From: Bacteroidetes bacterium UBA2234
GTDB lineage: Bacteria > Bacteroidota > Bacteroidia > NS11-12g > UBA955
DNA length: 13,900 nt
Direction: 5' to 3'
NCBI GenBank assembly: GCA_002347985.1
Contig: DDYM01000023.1
Coordinates: 1-13,900 of the forward strand
Below are positions 13,461-13,900 of the stretch, in pieces. A program made the position numbers and the translations under genes. How positions within the stretch are numbered: the first letter of the stretch is position 1; every line of letters starts with the position of its first letter. A model generated the notes under the pieces. That model worked only from the letters and a program-made list of their open reading frames with translations, was not told the DNA's origin and made no database searches.

Positions 13461-13900
13461 ATGATATTGTTGATTGAATCTTCGGCTGAATATCCCTCGG
13501 TGGCGCTTGTCACGGAAGAGGGTGTTTTGGTGCATTCAGAAGTGGGTGATGCGGTGCAATCGCATGCGGAATTGTTGCCTATGATGGTTCAAAGAGCTGT
13601 ATCCATTGCGAATGGTGAACAAGGGATTTCTGCGGTTGGGTTTCACGAGGGGCCCGGCAGTTATACTGGCTTAAGAATAGGGGTGAGTTTGGCGAAGGGT
13701 ATATGTTATGCGTTGGGTGTTCCGTTGATTTCGGTGAGCGGCTTTGAGGCCTTGGGCCTTGAAGTGTTGAAAACTCAACAAGCCATAAATAGCGTTTGGG
13801 TAATGATGGATGCCAGACGCGATGAAGTCTATTCAGCCAAATTAGACCGCGTCATGAATCAAGGCAGTGATTTGGAATATCGTGTGAGTGCGCCTGTTTC
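13461..13900 (+). CDS. tsaB: tRNA t6A synthesis protein TsaB (5' part, cut by window end)
   Basis: From the ATG at 13461 the frame stays open for 146 codons to the window edge, so roughly the first 60 percent of a TsaB (usually 220-240 residues) is present. TsaB is the non-catalytic partner of TsaD in making N6-threonylcarbamoyl-adenosine at position 37 of ANN-decoding tRNAs. The hallmark GPGSYTGLRIGVSLAKG is intact at about residues 65-81, as are SHAELLPMMVQRA and VMMDARRDEVYSA. The start MILLIESSAEYPSVAL replaces the more common IDTS strand with IESS, a tolerated change because TsaB does not bind a metal there. It has its own -7 box and is divergent from the thiolase gene. Confidence 0.95.
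   Translation, partial: MILLIESSAEYPSVALVTEEGVLVHSEVGDAVQSHAELLPMMVQRAVSIANGEQGISAVGFHEGPGSYTGLRIGVSLAKGICYALGVPLISVSGFEALGLEVLKTQQAINSVWVMMDARRDEVYSAKLDRVMNQGSDLEYRVSAPV

Noticed and set aside
1..13900. A hidden defence, mobile or biosynthetic island
   Set aside because: Every substantial frame belongs to a housekeeping or exported protein; no integrase, transposase, repeat array, phage gene, toxin-antitoxin pair or abrupt base-composition change was seen.

Overview
The window (13.9 kb, mid GC) reads as a chromosomal segment of a member of the Bacteroidota, most likely near Flavobacteriales. Three things point there: a secreted protein with a type IX secretion (T9SS) C-terminal sorting tail, start sites almost without Shine-Dalgarno sequences, and promoters of the Bacteroidota type (a TAnnTTTG box just upstream of the start codon, sometimes with a TTG element 20 bp further up). 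Almost everything is housekeeping. I see no prophage, insertion sequence, CRISPR array, tRNA or rRNA gene, and no convincing undescribed defence or mobile system.

Left part (1-5374): the 5' end of a membrane-protein gene leaves the window on the minus strand. It diverges from a DusB-type tRNA dihydrouridine synthase gene across about 20 bp of overlapping promoter. Then come a four-part T9SS-secreted protein with a thioredoxin-like Omp28-type domain, a strong terminator, trhO (tRNA U34 hydroxylase, rhodanese family), and an exported protein with a DUF4468-like region and a Gly/Ala/Pro linker.

Central part (5487-9130): the translation cluster rplM-rpsI-rpsB-tsf runs as one operon from a strong promoter to a terminator. 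pyrH follows only 19 nt after that terminator with no clear promoter of its own. A two-way terminator separates pyrH from the convergent rpsT, whose promoter holds a perfect 15-bp palindrome.

Right part (9147-13900): a histidine-phosphatase gene and a 2Fe-2S ferredoxin gene form a minus-strand pair (stop and start codons touch), divergent from an isochorismate synthase gene (menF/entC type, presumably menaquinone synthesis). That gene meets a conserved but unnamed exported-protein gene tail to tail with no spacer. Upstream of the latter is a thiolase gene with the complete Cys89/His348/Cys378 triad, divergent from the 5' part of tsaB (tRNA t6A synthesis), which runs off the right edge.

Two real genes, the partial ones at the edges (1-173 minus and 13461-13900 plus), are easy to miss because they run off the window. 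tRNA modification recurs (dus, trhO, tsaB), but these genes are in separate transcription units. The points most worth checking are regulatory: two head-on overlapping divergent promoter pairs, the palindrome in the rpsT promoter, expression of pyrH past a terminator, and the ribosomal-gene-like arginine codon use of the T9SS cargo.
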